Below are positions 62,701 to 64,000 of a stretch of DNA of 64,000 nucleotides, in pieces (within the stretch, counting starts at the first letter, position 1; each line of letters opens with the position of its first letter). The DNA is taken from contig OY728136.1 in NCBI GenBank assembly GCA_963277665.1, positions 1,976,308,576 to 1,976,372,575 on the forward strand. The letters are read 5' to 3'. Below the pieces are notes generated by a model that saw only the letters and a list, made by a program, of their open reading frames with translations, did no database searches and had not been told where the DNA came from. The translations under genes were made by a program, and so were the position numbers. The DNA is from Viscum album. Lineage: Eukaryota; Streptophyta; Magnoliopsida; Santalales; Viscaceae.

Positions 62701-64000
62701 TCCTAGGGTTACTAGATAATCACATAATGAGGATCACCAGATACTGATGTATAAAAAATAAAATATAACTAACGTATAAAAAAAGGGAGAACATAGAAAA
62801 AAATAAAAAAAAATATCTATATAAAATAAAAATTCATGAAAAAATATGATAAACTAGAATGATAAAAAAATACTACACTATAAAAATTATTAGATTAACC
62901 ACATGTCACCCCCAAACAATTCCTCTTTGAAATGAAAACAACAGGAGTAACGTGTGTGATACAAAATGTCATTCCCATTACCTCAGTTCAAGGAAAAAAA
63001 TTAATCCACTCAAAGGTAAAAGTATTGATTCAGTATGATTTCCAACAATATATCTCAGAAGACTCTATATTAAATATAATACCGATAATGTGTTAACTCT
63101 ATATTTTAATGAAATCTAGTATACAATGTATTTTCATAAAATAAAACCATTTTAATAGTAATCCTTTTGATTTCCTAAAATCCTTTCATGTTAAAATAAT
63201 AATTGATTTGAAAATTAAATTTTATATGGAAACAATTCATAATCAAAACAAACCACAGAAACACTATATGATAAGCATGTGAGAAAATAACAAAAAAATA
63301 TACCATCTTGTGAAAAAAAATCCAAAATAGAACATCACACAATTTATCTCCAACATATGGGTATACATACTATAAATGAAACTAAATCCCTAATCAAGGA
63401 ATAATGATGATTCATCCCACAATAATTTTAGTGGAATTACACAGACAAAAGTGACAAAAAACACTAGTGTAAGATGCACACTAAAGAAAAATGTCTATTT
63501 CTGAATTCACCTATGGATACCCAATGTTAATTTCCAAAAAATAACTAAAACACCTGAAAAATGTTCATGAAAAACATTATTATTAATATTATATGCTCTT
63601 AAAATCTAAAAAAATAATTTTTAAACAAAAACCACAATTGAAGGGATTTCATCGAACACTTATTGTGCCCCAATATTTTTTTTATGGAAAACCCCTTTAT
63701 AAATAGGAATTTATTTAAACCAAACTACTATAATCACAAATAATATTAATTAATAAACCAAATGAAATTAAAAGAACATAAATAGATTCCTATGTTATAA
63801 CCTTTACATATTGAATCCTACCTAATATTTGGTGAGAAAGTAATTTCCTTCGAAATCCGATATTAAGAAATAGATGATTAGGTCCTCATAGTCCAAGATG
63901 TATATGAAATTAATTCCATCTTATATAAAACCCATTTTATATGGTATTCTATAGACCAATTGTATTATAGCAATATAAGAGGAGAAATATAATGTGTATC
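62701..64000 (-). repeat. 5' LTR of element D, cut by the window edge
   Basis: Colinear with 45,284 to about 46,580. From the length of the partner LTR, roughly 360 bp should lie beyond the window. Divergence from the partner is much greater than between the LTRs of A or B. Confidence 0.7.

Larger units (their letters stand above)
45284..64000 (-). mobile_element. element D: Ty3/gypsy retrotransposon, split by element B, runs off the window
   Basis: It reads right to left: 5' LTR (from beyond 64,000 to 62,701), PBS-like site, gag (62.1-61.6 kb), protease (61.1-60.8 kb), RT (60.8-60.54 kb, then element B, then 49,978-49.45 kb), RNase H (about 49.0 kb), integrase (48.6-47.3 kb) and 3' LTR (46,946-45,284). 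All genes carry stops and frameshifts. The two LTRs are clearly related but heavily diverged, so D is older than B. It is inserted in the 3' LTR of C in the opposite orientation. Confidence 0.85.

Noticed and set aside
1..64000. CRISPR arrays, telomere repeats, rRNA genes, organellar DNA insertions
   Set aside because: No regularly spaced direct repeats with unique spacers, no TTTAGGG arrays, no rRNA signatures and no recognisable plastid or mitochondrial genes were seen.

Overview
The window is nuclear DNA from a plant, very probably a flowering plant with a large, AT-rich, repeat-filled genome. It carries Ty3/gypsy LTR retrotransposons with plant-type TGTAAC(A/C)(T/C)CC termini and initiator-Met-type primer sites, an L1-type LINE with a plant-style RNase H tail, and tRNA-derived SINE-like units. 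No intact host gene is visible. At most, the first 128 bases hold the last coding exon of an unrecognised gene. Nearly every coding remnant carries stops and frameshifts.

Layout. 1-128: possible 3' exon. 129-16,090: extremely AT-rich DNA with little recognisable content, apart from a 27-bp tandem repeat near 7.0 kb and a GC-richer island at 7.85-8.1 kb. 16.1-21.55 kb: one nearly full-length but decayed LINE on the minus strand (ORF1 with a DUF4283-like domain, then endonuclease, reverse transcriptase, RNase H). 21.55-26.27 kb: more AT-rich DNA without genes. 26.27 kb to the right edge: a nest of four LTR retrotransposons, called C, A, D and B here.

The nest. C (plus strand, Ty3/gypsy, chromovirus-like) runs from its 5' LTR at about 26.27 kb through gag and RT/RNase H/integrase to 32,718. 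It is interrupted there by A (minus strand, 32,719-44,103, 5-bp duplication TTCAA), resumes at 44,109 with the end of pol, and enters its 3' LTR at about 44,407. That LTR is cut at about 45,284 by D (minus strand, another complete-type Ty3/gypsy element that runs off the window). D's reverse transcriptase is in turn split by B (plus strand, 49,979-60,536, 5-bp duplication TTCCA). At the A and B sites the host-element reading continues across the junction once one copy of the duplication is discounted.

A and B are the most interesting objects. They are diverged members of one non-autonomous family: LTRs of 4.2-4.5 kb around only 2.2-2.4 kb of internal DNA, which encodes a short protein with CCHC zinc knuckles and no polymerase. 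All four LTRs have a TATA box exactly 177 bp upstream of a splice-donor-like GGTAAT. A pyrimidine-rich splice-acceptor-like TTTTAG lies immediately before the MAG... start codon in both elements. Three spaced inverted-repeat motifs with a conserved core lie in the predicted leader. Together these suggest a spliced subgenomic RNA for the zinc-knuckle protein and a structured, unspliced genomic RNA. A SINE-like unit sits antisense at a matching internal position in both.
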